Shown here: positions 40,682 through 49,742 of the stretch, one piece after another | Layout of the letters: every line of letters starts with the position of its first letter | Numbering within the stretch: the first letter of the stretch is position 1 | Source of the DNA: Pseudomonas guariconensis | Lineage (GTDB): Bacteria; Pseudomonadota; Gammaproteobacteria; Pseudomonadales; Pseudomonadaceae | Assembly: GCF_024127895.1 (NCBI RefSeq) | Contig: NZ_JAMYBK010000006.1 | Coordinates: forward strand, 176,564 to 240,563 | DNA: 64,000 nt | Direction: 5' to 3' | The notes under the pieces: generated by a model | What the model saw: the letters and a program-made list of their open reading frames with translations, nothing else | What the model was told of the DNA's origin: nothing | The model's database searches: none | Position numbers and translations under genes: made by a program

Positions 40682-42685
40682 ATGAGTTCTGCCTCCCTAA
40701 CCAAACCCCCCGCCGAGAGGGTCCGGGTCAACAGCGTGGTGTTCTACACCTCGGCGCTGCTGATCCTCGTGTTGACTGCCTTGCTTATCGCTGTCCCTGA
40801 CACTGCCGGCCGTGTGCTCGGCGTCGCCCAGTCGTGGCTGACGCGCACGTTCGGCTGGTACTACATGCTGGTGATCTGCGGCTACCTGCTGTTCGTGATC
40901 GTTCTTGCCTTCTCCGACTTCGGCAAGCTCAAGCTTGGCGGCAAGGATGACAAGCCGGACTTCAGCTATGGCGCCTGGGCCGGCATGCTGTTTTCCTCCG
41001 GTATCGGTATCTCGCTGCTGTACTTCGGCGCCTCCGAGCCGCTGGACCACTACTTCAACCCGCCGGAAGGCACGCCCGCCAGTCTCGAGGCTGCACGCCA
41101 GGGCCTGCAACTGACCTTCCTGCACTGGGGGCTGCACGGCTGGGCGATCTACGCCCTGGTGGGCCTGGCCGTGGGTTACTTCGCCTATCGTCACAACCAG
41201 CCGCTGGCCCTGCGCTCGGCCCTGTACCCACTGGTCGGCGAGCGTTGGGTCAAGGGTGGCGCCGGCCATGCCGTGGACATCTTCGGCATGTTCGTCACCC
41301 TGTTGGGCCTGGTGACCAACCTGGGGATCGGTTCGATGCAGGTGGCATCGGGCCTGGAATACCTGTTCGGCATGGACCATAGCAAGACCAACCTGCTGGC
41401 GGTGATCCTGACCATGAGCAGCGTGGCCACCATCGCCGCGGTGTCGGGCGTGGAGAATGGCATCCGCCGCCTGTCCAACCTGAACATCCTGCTGTTCAGC
41501 GGCTTGCTGGTGTTCGTCCTGCTGGGTGGCAACACCCTGCACCTGCTCAACGGCTTCGTGCAGAACGTTGGCGACTACCTCAATGGCATCGTGCTCAAGA
41601 CCTTCGACCTCTACGTGTACGAGGGCGAAGGTGGCAAGTCCGAGCGCTGGCTGGGCCTGTGGACCGTGTTCTACTGGGCCTGGTGGATCTCCTGGGGTCC
41701 GTTCGTCGGCATGTTCATCGCCCGTATCTCCAAGGGCCGCACCGTGCGCGAACTGGTCGCCGGCGTGTTGCTGATCCCGCTGGGCTTCACCCTGGCCTGG
41801 CTGTCGATCTTCGGCAACACCGCGCTGGACCTGGTGATCAACCAGGGCGCGGTGGAGCTGGGCAAGACTGCCTTGGAGCAGCCGTCGATGTCGATCTACC
41901 AGCTGCTGGAATACTTCCCGGCGGCCAAGATCGTCGTCGGTGTGGCGGTGTTCGTCGGCTTCGTGCTGTTCCTCACGCCGGCCGACTCCGGTGCGGTGAT
42001 GATGGCCAACCTGTCGTGCAAGGGCGGCCAGGTGGATGAAGACGCGCCCAAGTGGCTGCGCATCTTCTGGTCGGCGGTGATCACCCTGGTGACCATCGGC
42101 CTGCTGTTCGCCGGCAACTTCGAGGCGATGCAGACCATGGTGGTGCTGGCCGGCCTGCCGTTCTCGGTGGTCCTGGTGCTGTTCATGTTCGGCCTGTACA
42201 AGGCCATGAAACAGGATGCCCAGGTCGAACAGGAGCGTGCCGAGCTGGCTGCCCGTGGTCGTCGTGGCTTCAGCGAGCGTCTGACCCAGCTCGAGCTGCA
42301 GCCGACCCAGGCCGTGGTCCAGCGCTTCATGGACAAGCAGGTCAGCCCGGCGCTGAAGGACGCTGCGGCGCAGTTGCGCACCCTGGGCTTCGAGGTCGAG
42401 ACCCGTGTCGGCCAGTCCCGTGCCCTGATGGGCCTGCGGGTGATGATGGAGGAGGGCAACCCCTTCGTCTATGAGGTGAGCCTGGATGGCTACCTGGCCG
42501 CGCCGAGCGAGGCGCCGGTCGAAGGCGAACCGCAAGTACGTCAGCGCTTCTACCGCGCCGAGGTGTACCTGCACGATGGCAGCCAGGAGTACGACCTGAT
42601 GGGCTTCACCCCTGACCAGATCGTGCGTGACGTGCTGGATCAGTTCGAGAGCCACCGCCAGTTGCTGGGGCGCGTGTACAGCTGA
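40682..42685 (+). CDS. betT: High-affinity choline transporter (BCCT family)
   Basis: A 667-residue betaine/choline/carnitine transporter with about twelve transmembrane helices and a long C-terminal cytoplasmic domain (from about residue 500), as in osmosensing BetT proteins. Family signatures include SSGIGISLLYFGASEPLDH and FYWAWWISWGPFVGMFIARISKGRT, the Trp-rich substrate segment. It imports choline with protons to supply BetA and BetB. The frame is open far upstream, but ATG 40682 with GGAG about ten bases before it gives the family-standard start. Confidence 0.95.
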   Translation: MSSASLTKPPAERVRVNSVVFYTSALLILVLTALLIAVPDTAGRVLGVAQSWLTRTFGWYYMLVICGYLLFVIVLAFSDFGKLKLGGKDDKPDFSYGAWAGMLFSSGIGISLLYFGASEPLDHYFNPPEGTPASLEAARQGLQLTFLHWGLHGWAIYALVGLAVGYFAYRHNQPLALRSALYPLVGERWVKGGAGHAVDIFGMFVTLLGLVTNLGIGSMQVASGLEYLFGMDHSKTNLLAVILTMSSVATIAAVSGVENGIRRLSNLNILLFSGLLVFVLLGGNTLHLLNGFVQNVGDYLNGIVLKTFDLYVYEGEGGKSERWLGLWTVFYWAWWISWGPFVGMFIARISKGRTVRELVAGVLLIPLGFTLAWLSIFGNTALDLVINQGAVELGKTALEQPSMSIYQLLEYFPAAKIVVGVAVFVGFVLFLTPADSGAVMMANLSCKGGQVDEDAPKWLRIFWSAVITLVTIGLLFAGNFEAMQTMVVLAGLPFSVVLVLFMFGLYKAMKQDAQVEQERAELAARGRRGFSERLTQLELQPTQAVVQRFMDKQVSPALKDAAAQLRTLGFEVETRVGQSRALMGLRVMMEEGNPFVYEVSLDGYLAAPSEAPVEGEPQVRQRFYRAEVYLHDGSQEYDLMGFTPDQIVRDVLDQFESHRQLLGRVYS

Positions 42686-42701
42686 TCGAGGCCGAAGTGG
42701 G

Positions 42702-42733
42702 CAGGGGCCCGGCGTGCGAGCGTCGGGCCCCTG
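42702..42733 (+). terminator. Terminator hairpin after betT
   Basis: A perfect 10-bp stem (42702-42711 with 42724-42733) lies 17 bases after the betT stop codon and is followed by a short mixed T run. It should separate betT from the downstream toxin-like gene. Confidence 0.65.
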
Positions 42734-42832
42734 TCGTTTCGGGAGCGGTAAGTCGTCAGTTGCAATATGTAGTGCCTGTGGCGAGGGGATGCGACGCATC
42801 GTTGGCGCCTCATCAACCAGCAGGCCAATCCC

Positions 42833-45800
42833 ATGACGCACCCATCGACCCCGATATTCGATTTCAAAGCCGCTGCCGCCAGGCAGTTCGCCAGCCGCCC
42901 GACCCTGCGCCAGGTGGTGAGCAGGCAGGTCCTGGACCTGTTGCTCGAGCAGCTTCCCTGGCTGGCCTATGTCGAACCCAAGCTGGTGGACGCCGATCCG
43001 CTCATGCTCGACAGCCCCGATCCCGATACCGAGTACTGGACCACCGAACCCTTGGTGGACGTGGTGCTGCAGGCGATGCTGGAGGGCAAACCGCTGGACC
43101 TGGAGCCCATTGGCGCGCGTTCCCATAACCTTGGGCTGGCGGACACCCATCGTTTCCCCGGTTCCCACAGCGCGTTCGATACACGGCGCCTGGTGGGAAC
43201 GAGCGAAGCGTTCAACGAACGCCTGCTCCAGTTGACGGAGCATTTCTGCCAGGCGCAAGTGGACTACTGGCGTGGTCAGGGGGCCTCCGGCAAGAGCCGT
43301 GATCAGTGGTTGCAGTTGCTGTTGAAGATGGCGCTGCTGCGTAACCTGCCCCTGCAAGGGTTGGACGAGCAGCAGCAAGCTGTCATTCGTGGCTTGGTCA
43401 AGGGCGGTGCGCAGCAACCCCCGGTCTTTGCCGTGCAGGCTCGTCTGACAGTGGGCGAGCAGCATTTCAACGAGATGCAGCCTGGCCTGCTGGTCATCGC
43501 TGAATGGGATGAGCGACAGGCTGTCCTGTGGTGTTCGCCATCGAGCCAGGTCAGGGCATTCGATACCCTGGATGATTTTGCCCTGGCGCTGCGCGACGAA
43601 CTCGCCCTTCGCTACCATTTCGACGCCCTGCGCTGGGATCGCCAGGCACTCGAAGGCAATGTGTTCGCCCAGCAATGCACGCTGCTGCTTGCCCGTATGC
43701 TCGATAACATCGGGCGAGTACGCTACCAGGGCCTCACCGTGGCGCAGATGGAGCGCCTTTTCGCCGACCTCAGCGACCCCGCGCAGTGGTTCGTCGAGGG
43801 TTATTACATCGAGGAAAGCACCACGGTCATGCCTCCACCTGGTATCTACTGGGCGTCGGCCAACGACAGCTTCGCCTACCAAGAGGCGCTGTTGGACCTG
43901 GCGCTGGATCACGCCGATGCCGACGGGCTGGCGGCGCTGGATGGTGTCCTGGACCTGCAAAGCTACACCCGCCAGCGCCTGCGGGAGCGGATGCTGGCGG
44001 ACTACCCGGTGGAGGCCAACTACTTCCCTGACGACCTGATCCTGGAGCTTGAAATCGCCCGTGGCATGCCGGGTGGCGCCGCCACAGGCAGCGGAGGCGG
44101 CGAGCCGCTGGAGCCGGCAGGCGAAAAGACCCTCACCGAGTTCGCCATCGGCAACCTCAGTTCGCTCGCAGGCGCCGTTATCAAAGGGATCAGGCATCGG
44201 GACGATCAACTGATCATGCCTTGGATGAATGCCGACTACCTCAAGTCGCTGGTGCAGGCCGTCGATATCGGGGGCAACTATCCCCGCTACGTGGCCGATG
44301 CCCTGAACGACCCGCAGACGCGTTCCGAGCGTACCAGGCGGTTTGCCCGGGAATGGCGCCAGTCCTTGGTGTTCAGCGCCCTGCAGGCGAAGCTCGATCG
44401 CAAGATCACGGAGCTGGGGCTGCAATGCATCGTCGACTTCTGCAGGGGCCATGTCGATAGCGTGTTGCCGAACATCGCGCTGATCCCGCTCGCCTTCAAG
44501 CGTCAGCCCTATTCCGCGAAGCATGACCTGGTTCGCGGCATGTATGTGCTTTTTTCGGCCGAGCCTGCCGTGGTGCTGCTGTATCGCCCCCTGTATGGCC
44601 ATGATCCGCTACGGCAGTTCGCCAGCATCGAGGCGATGATGGCGGGTATCCGTGAGTCCGAGTCGCTCCAGGCCAGCATGGTGAACTGGATGGAACCCCA
44701 TGTGCGGCATATCTATGACCACGGCGGGTTCACCGAACCCCATGTCACCAGCATCGGCATGGACCCTTACGACCTGCCTGAAAAGCCCGAGCCCGCTGCA
44801 CTGGGTGCACGCCTGTGGCTGACCGACGTGGATGAAAAGCTGTACACGGCGAACTACGAGCTGTTGCTGGAACTCGCCAACCGGCAGGCAACCTCCACTG
44901 CGCAAAGCCGCTGGGCGATCCTCAGCCAGGGCGCCTGGCTGCTGTTCGACCTGGCCACGCTGCTGTTGCGCGGGCCCGTCGCTTCGGCAGCCTGGCTCGT
45001 GCAGGCCATCTCCAGCCTCGAGCGCGATACCGGGGCTTTCGAGCAAGGCAGCGAATTCGACCGCAGCGCTGCCACCGTCGACCTGATCGTGAACCTTGGC
45101 ATGGCGTTGTTGCATGCGCGCCTGCCAAGCGAGGCCCCGGCAAGCTCGCAGCCGCTGCCCGGCGCTGCCGCTTTCGATGGGCCGCCCGCGCAAGATGGCG
45201 GCTACCAGGCAATGCGTGTCAGGCCAACCCAGGGCAAGGTCGGCATGGCCGGGCCGTTGGCGTTTGCGTTGGCGCCGAGCGAGGCGGGCCTGCAGCTCGA
45301 TTTCTCCTGGCGTGGCAATCGGGGCTTCAACTGGCTGGCGCCGGAACAGCGCAAGGCATTGATGGCCATGCGTTCGAAGGTCGGTCTCGATGGTTTGCAG
45401 TCTTCGGCGGATGGGCTCTATCAGCTCGGCGAGCAGCGCTATGTGACGATGCTGGGTGAAACCTTTGCCGTGAGTGTGCTGGAGGAGGGCGTCCGGGTCG
45501 TCGATGCCACGGGCAACCTGGGGCCTTGGCTGTCGTTCGAACTAGGGGCCTGGCGCATCGACGCGCGGTTGCGCTTGAGTGGGGGAGCGCCTGGAGGACG
45601 TGTCAAGGAGCACTTCGGCAAGCTGTATGCGTCTTCCAACGACCTGACCCTCAAGGCCAATGCGGCTACGGATGTTTTCACTCGCCTGGGCAAGGAAATC
45701 GTCCAGTTGCAAGGCAGGGTCGATGGCCTAGAGAAGTTGAGGCAAGCCGAAACTGCCAGGCGAAACGCGGCTGGGGAAGACAACGCCTCCTTTGACTGGG

Positions 45801-47509
45801 CCGCTTCCGACCGGATGATGGCGTCCTACGATACGCGTTCCGCTGAGTTCGCTGCCGAGCTGAGGTCCAAGCGGCTGCGGGCGGTCGAGCACCTGGAGTC
45901 CGCAGTGCGGTTCGACCGCGAGCAACGCGGGATTCTGGAAAGCATGCTCGAAGCCAAGTATCGCTCCTACCTCAAGGACGGGCTCGAGGAGAGCATAGGG
46001 GAGAAGAAGGTCGAGGTCATGACCAGCCTGATCCGCAACAGTGACTTCATTCTGAGCGAGCTCAAGAGCCTGGCGGATTATCCGCGTATCAACGAGATGA
46101 TGAAGCGACACGAGGGGCGTCTCATTACGGAAGTTCGCGAAGACTATCTGGAGCTTCGCAGTTATCTACAAGCCTTGACCGGATTTCAGGAGCGTATGCT
46201 CGTTGCCATGGGCGGACTGGATGAGTTGCTGACCGAGGCTCCCCGCGACCTGGAAATCAGCGTGGCCGATACCCACAGGACGGTGGCCGACCTCATCGAT
46301 GAGCGAAAATACTCGACCGTCGACCTTCGCTTCCAGCAGGTCCTGGTGCTGGCGGAGCTGACCGTGCACTTGGAGCTCGCCACGGGAGGACGACGAGTGA
46401 CGCGGGTCAGGGAGGGGCTTGCCGGTACTCGCCTCCAGAGTGCAGCCAACGCCCATGGCGAGTCGCTCATGGCCAACCTGGACGTGGCCGACAGGATCAG
46501 CATCCTGCAGGAGGCATGGGACGAGTACGCCGCGGCGATCATCCGCACCCTGCACATCGAGCGCACGGGTGGGGCGCTGGTCGATGTCGCGATGCTCGAG
46601 CGCTACCGGGAGCACATGCAGCTGCTCAAGGACGATGCTGGGCGTCGATTGGTAGCCGCCATCGCCGAGCAGGATGGCACGCCGCTCCCACCCCCGAAGT
46701 ACTCGCCCTACAGGATTTCCAGCAAGCCCCAGCGCGTACTGCATAACAACGCCGGCCAGATCGTCATCGCCACCGAAGTGCAGGAAGACGAGCGCACGGT
46801 CTATGAAGTGCGCGCGCCATTTAGCGGGGACATCCTGCAGGTCTTCGACCTCAAGGACGGTGCCTGGGTGGAGCGCCCTGGCGAGTCGCCCGAGGCGAGC
46901 CCGTTGGGCGAAGGAGGCGGTGATGAGCAGGTGCAGGCGTTGCTCAACGACAACCAGGACGTTATCTCCATTGCCAGGGCGTATGTTGACGAAGGCGCCA
47001 ACGGCGCGACACTGGACGCCTTGCTGCAACGCCAGGTGGAGCGGTTGCAACGCACGGCTGCGGAGCTGGCCGAGCAAGGGGCTAGCGCGGGCGTGACGGC
47101 TCGCCTGCATACTGCGGTACAAGACCTGGAGTCGCTCAGGATCAGCCTGTTGACCGAACTGTACACGCGCACCAAGTACCCGACCGCCGATGCCTTGCGT
47201 TTCCTCCACGACCAGCGATTGATCAAGGTGGACTATGTCAGGCGCGATACGTCGGCCATGACCAGCCCGTTCGACGAGTTCAAGATCACCCGCTTGAATG
47301 CTCCTGGTGTCGACAAGGGCCGGGTCATCTGGGCTGCGCATTTTCATCTGCTTTCGCAAGATGCGTCGCTCGAAGACTTCACCCATGGGCACCTCAAGCT
47401 CTGGTCCCATCGTCACCTGGGGCGGCGCTACGAAACCGTCAGTGGTGAGCGGGTGCATCGGGGGCGCCTGACGCGTGCCGATGTGGCGGGCATCATTCCC
47501 CTGACGTGA
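42833..47509 (+). CDS. Giant dermonecrotic-toxin-like protein (DUF6543-type)
   Basis: A 1558-residue protein of the large Pseudomonas 'dermonecrotic toxin domain' type. The first 650 residues match that layout, including the block AVVLLYRPLYGHDPLRQFASIEAM and MEPHVRHIYDHGGFTEPH. A hydrophobic segment lies at about 693-730, a helical charged region (probable coiled coil) at about 960-1130, and the C-terminus has AAHFHLLSQDASLEDFTHGHLK. No leucine-rich repeats, NEL ligase or other catalytic motif was recognised, and no signal peptide. It is a single intact frame ending 5 bases before the convergent yibQ-like gene. Function unknown; toxin or effector is an inference from family. Confidence 0.75.
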   Translation: MTHPSTPIFDFKAAAARQFASRPTLRQVVSRQVLDLLLEQLPWLAYVEPKLVDADPLMLDSPDPDTEYWTTEPLVDVVLQAMLEGKPLDLEPIGARSHNLGLADTHRFPGSHSAFDTRRLVGTSEAFNERLLQLTEHFCQAQVDYWRGQGASGKSRDQWLQLLLKMALLRNLPLQGLDEQQQAVIRGLVKGGAQQPPVFAVQARLTVGEQHFNEMQPGLLVIAEWDERQAVLWCSPSSQVRAFDTLDDFALALRDELALRYHFDALRWDRQALEGNVFAQQCTLLLARMLDNIGRVRYQGLTVAQMERLFADLSDPAQWFVEGYYIEESTTVMPPPGIYWASANDSFAYQEALLDLALDHADADGLAALDGVLDLQSYTRQRLRERMLADYPVEANYFPDDLILELEIARGMPGGAATGSGGGEPLEPAGEKTLTEFAIGNLSSLAGAVIKGIRHRDDQLIMPWMNADYLKSLVQAVDIGGNYPRYVADALNDPQTRSERTRRFAREWRQSLVFSALQAKLDRKITELGLQCIVDFCRGHVDSVLPNIALIPLAFKRQPYSAKHDLVRGMYVLFSAEPAVVLLYRPLYGHDPLRQFASIEAMMAGIRESESLQASMVNWMEPHVRHIYDHGGFTEPHVTSIGMDPYDLPEKPEPAALGARLWLTDVDEKLYTANYELLLELANRQATSTAQSRWAILSQGAWLLFDLATLLLRGPVASAAWLVQAISSLERDTGAFEQGSEFDRSAATVDLIVNLGMALLHARLPSEAPASSQPLPGAAAFDGPPAQDGGYQAMRVRPTQGKVGMAGPLAFALAPSEAGLQLDFSWRGNRGFNWLAPEQRKALMAMRSKVGLDGLQSSADGLYQLGEQRYVTMLGETFAVSVLEEGVRVVDATGNLGPWLSFELGAWRIDARLRLSGGAPGGRVKEHFGKLYASSNDLTLKANAATDVFTRLGKEIVQLQGRVDGLEKLRQAETARRNAAGEDNASFDWAASDRMMASYDTRSAEFAAELRSKRLRAVEHLESAVRFDREQRGILESMLEAKYRSYLKDGLEESIGEKKVEVMTSLIRNSDFILSELKSLADYPRINEMMKRHEGRLITEVREDYLELRSYLQALTGFQERMLVAMGGLDELLTEAPRDLEISVADTHRTVADLIDERKYSTVDLRFQQVLVLAELTVHLELATGGRRVTRVREGLAGTRLQSAANAHGESLMANLDVADRISILQEAWDEYAAAIIRTLHIERTGGALVDVAMLERYREHMQLLKDDAGRRLVAAIAEQDGTPLPPPKYSPYRISSKPQRVLHNNAGQIVIATEVQEDERTVYEVRAPFSGDILQVFDLKDGAWVERPGESPEASPLGEGGGDEQVQALLNDNQDVISIARAYVDEGANGATLDALLQRQVERLQRTAAELAEQGASAGVTARLHTAVQDLESLRISLLTELYTRTKYPTADALRFLHDQRLIKVDYVRRDTSAMTSPFDEFKITRLNAPGVDKGRVIWAAHFHLLSQDASLEDFTHGHLKLWSHRHLGRRYETVSGERVHRGRLTRADVAGIIPLT

Positions 47510-47514
47510 GCGGC

Positions 47515-48279
47515 CTAGCGGTTCGTGTAACGGCCTTGCCTGCCATGGGCAGGCATGGCCTGGTTGCCGCGTTCGGCGATCATCTGCTCGAGGCCGATCA
47601 ATTCGATGCCCTGGCTCTTTAGCCGGGGCATTTCCTTTTCCAGCACCTCGAGGGTCTGGGGGTAGGGGTGACCGATCAGCACCGCCGAGCCCTGTTTGCG
47701 CGCCAGCTCGATGCCTTGGCGCAGTTGCCCGGCGATGGCTTCGGGGGTGCGTACATCATCCAGGAACACATCCCGCGAGACGTGCGCAAGCCCCTGCGCC
47801 TGCGCCTCGGCCGCCGCCACCGTGGCCGCGCTGGTGCGGCTGTCGACGAAGAACAGGTGGCGCCGCTGCAGCTCGCTCATCAGCCAGGTCATGGGTTCGC
47901 GCTGGGCGGTCATGCGGCTACCCATGTGGTTGTTGACCCCGGCAGCGAAGGGCACCTTGGCCAAGGCGGCGTCCAGGCGCCGGGCCAGTTCCTCGGTCGG
48001 CGCGCCGGGGTGCCAGGCGTAGGGGCCGGTGGCCGGGTCCATGGGCATGTGCAGGATGACCGTCCTGCCAGCCTTGTGGGCCTGGCGAGCGAAGTCGGTG
48101 GCATGGGGCGTGTCGGGCATGATGGCCAGCGTGACCGGGCCAGGCAGGGCGAGGGTGCGGCTGTCGCGTTCGATGCTCTGCCCCAGGTCGTCGATGATGA
48201 TGCTCATGTAGGCCTTGGCCGGCGCCGCGTGAACGACGCCGGCCAGCAGGCAGGACAGGGCCAGCAACAGCAAGCGCAT
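47515..48279 (-). CDS. Divergent polysaccharide deacetylase family protein (YibQ)
   Basis: A 254-residue periplasmic protein with a signal peptide (MRLLLLALSCLLAGVVHA) and a divergent polysaccharide deacetylase fold: MSIIIDDLGQS carries the conserved Asp pair, followed by VILHMPMDP, GVNNHMGSRMT and FVDSRTSA. In Pseudomonas it follows envC and ctpA, which suggests a role in cell-wall remodelling; the substrate is unknown. It lies 8 bases after ctpA and is cotranscribed with it. Confidence 0.92.
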   Translation of the reverse strand: MRLLLLALSCLLAGVVHAAPAKAYMSIIIDDLGQSIERDSRTLALPGPVTLAIMPDTPHATDFARQAHKAGRTVILHMPMDPATGPYAWHPGAPTEELARRLDAALAKVPFAAGVNNHMGSRMTAQREPMTWLMSELQRRHLFFVDSRTSAATVAAAEAQAQGLAHVSRDVFLDDVRTPEAIAGQLRQGIELARKQGSAVLIGHPYPQTLEVLEKEMPRLKSQGIELIGLEQMIAERGNQAMPAHGRQGRYTNR

Positions 48280-48287
48280 GGGCTGGG

Positions 48288-49604
48288 TCAGTCGCCCTTG
48301 GTGATGTTCAGGCCCTTGAGCAGGCTCAGGGCCTGGCTGAGCTGGAAGTCATCGTCCTGCGGGCGCTCCTTGCGCTTGCTGCTGCCGGATGGTCGGTCGG
48401 CGCCGCCGTTGCCATTGCCCAGGTGGCCCTGCAGGTCGGCTTCCTTGAAGTTGTCGGTGTCGGCCTCGGCGGTGAGCTTGGCCGGGCGCACCTCGATGTC
48501 CGGGACGATGCCCTGGGCCTGGATCGAGCGGCCGTTGGGGGTGAAGTACAGCGCGGTGGTGAGCTTGAGCGCGCGGTCGTTGGCCAGCGGCAGCACGGTC
48601 TGCACCGAGCCCTTGCCGAAACTGTCGGTGCCCATGAGCACCGCGCGTTTCTGGTCCTGCAGGGCGCCGGCGACGATTTCCGAGGCCGAGGCGCTGCCGC
48701 CGTTGATCAGCACCACCAGCGGGACGCGCTCGCTGGCGTCGGCAGGGTTGGCGGAGAAGCGCAGCTCGGAATTGGCGATGCGGCCCTTGGTATAGACGAT
48801 CAGGCCCTTGGTGAGGAAATGGTCGGCCACTTCCACCGCCGACTGCAGCACGCCGCCGGGGTTGTTGCGCAGGTCCAGGACCAGGCCGCGCAATTTCTTG
48901 CCGTTGTCCTTGCGCAGCTTGGCCAGGGCCTTGCCCACCTCGTCGCCGGTCTTGACCTGGAACTGGGTGATGCGGATGTAGCCGTAGTCGTTCTCCAGCA
49001 ACTGGCTCTTGACGCTCTTGACCTGGATCACCGCGCGGGCGAGGGTCACGTCGAATGGCGTGCCGCCATCGCGCACCAGGGTCAGGGTGATCTTCTCGCC
49101 GACCTTGCCGCGCATCTTGTCGACCGCTTCGGTCATGCTCTGGCCGCGGGTCGGGGCGCCGTTGATCTTGACGATCAGGTCGCCTGCCTCGATGCCCGCG
49201 CGCGAGGCGGGGGTGTCGTCGATTGGCGACACCACCTTGACGAAGCCGTCCTCCATGCCGACCTCGATGCCCAGGCCGCCGAATTCGCCGCTGGTGCTTT
49301 CCTGCAGCTCCTGGAAGTCTTCCGGGCCGAGGTAGGCCGAGTGCGGGTCGAGGTTGCTGAGCATGCCCTTGATGGCGTTCTCCAGCAGGGTCTTGTCGTC
49401 CACCGGCTCGACGTAGGCGGCCTTGATGCGGTCCATGACCTCGGCGAAGGTGCGCAGTTCGTCCAGCGGCAGGGGTGCCTTGGCCGTCACCTCGGTGGCG
49501 GGCACCGCGGCAGGCCTGGCCGGTTCGGCGGCGATGGCCAGGGGCGCGCCGACCACCAGGGCGATGGTCAGGGCCAACTGGGTGAGGCGAGGCGAGTGCA
49601 GCAT
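48288..49604 (-). CDS. ctpA: Carboxy-terminal processing protease (S41)
   Basis: A 438-residue periplasmic serine protease with a signal peptide, an N-terminal helical region, a PDZ domain (FGGLGIEVGMEDGFVKVVSPIDDTPASRAGI) and an S41 catalytic domain. The nucleophile Ser is in GGSASASEIVAGALQD and the general-base Lys in GTDSFGKGSVQT. The tail is polar and low-complexity. CtpA-type proteases trim cell-wall hydrolases and envelope proteins; the adjacent envC fits such a role. Confidence 0.95.
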   Translation of the reverse strand: MLHSPRLTQLALTIALVVGAPLAIAAEPARPAAVPATEVTAKAPLPLDELRTFAEVMDRIKAAYVEPVDDKTLLENAIKGMLSNLDPHSAYLGPEDFQELQESTSGEFGGLGIEVGMEDGFVKVVSPIDDTPASRAGIEAGDLIVKINGAPTRGQSMTEAVDKMRGKVGEKITLTLVRDGGTPFDVTLARAVIQVKSVKSQLLENDYGYIRITQFQVKTGDEVGKALAKLRKDNGKKLRGLVLDLRNNPGGVLQSAVEVADHFLTKGLIVYTKGRIANSELRFSANPADASERVPLVVLINGGSASASEIVAGALQDQKRAVLMGTDSFGKGSVQTVLPLANDRALKLTTALYFTPNGRSIQAQGIVPDIEVRPAKLTAEADTDNFKEADLQGHLGNGNGGADRPSGSSKRKERPQDDDFQLSQALSLLKGLNITKGD

Positions 49605-49742
49605 GTCGAACGAACTCCTGATCCTGTTGGCGCTCCGCGAGGAGCATCGGCGCAGCCAGGGCCTGCGCTACGCCGTAAGAGAGTGAATGTGCCTAGTGGC
49701 CTGCGTGCTCGATTCGTGCACTCGAATCAACCGCCCGGGCCA

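Noticed and set aside
40697..44602. Very long (1301 codon) minus-strand open frame
   Set aside because: It is antisense to betT and the 1558-residue gene, is rich in His, Gln, Arg and Gly as expected for a shadow frame in high-GC DNA, and shows no family motif.
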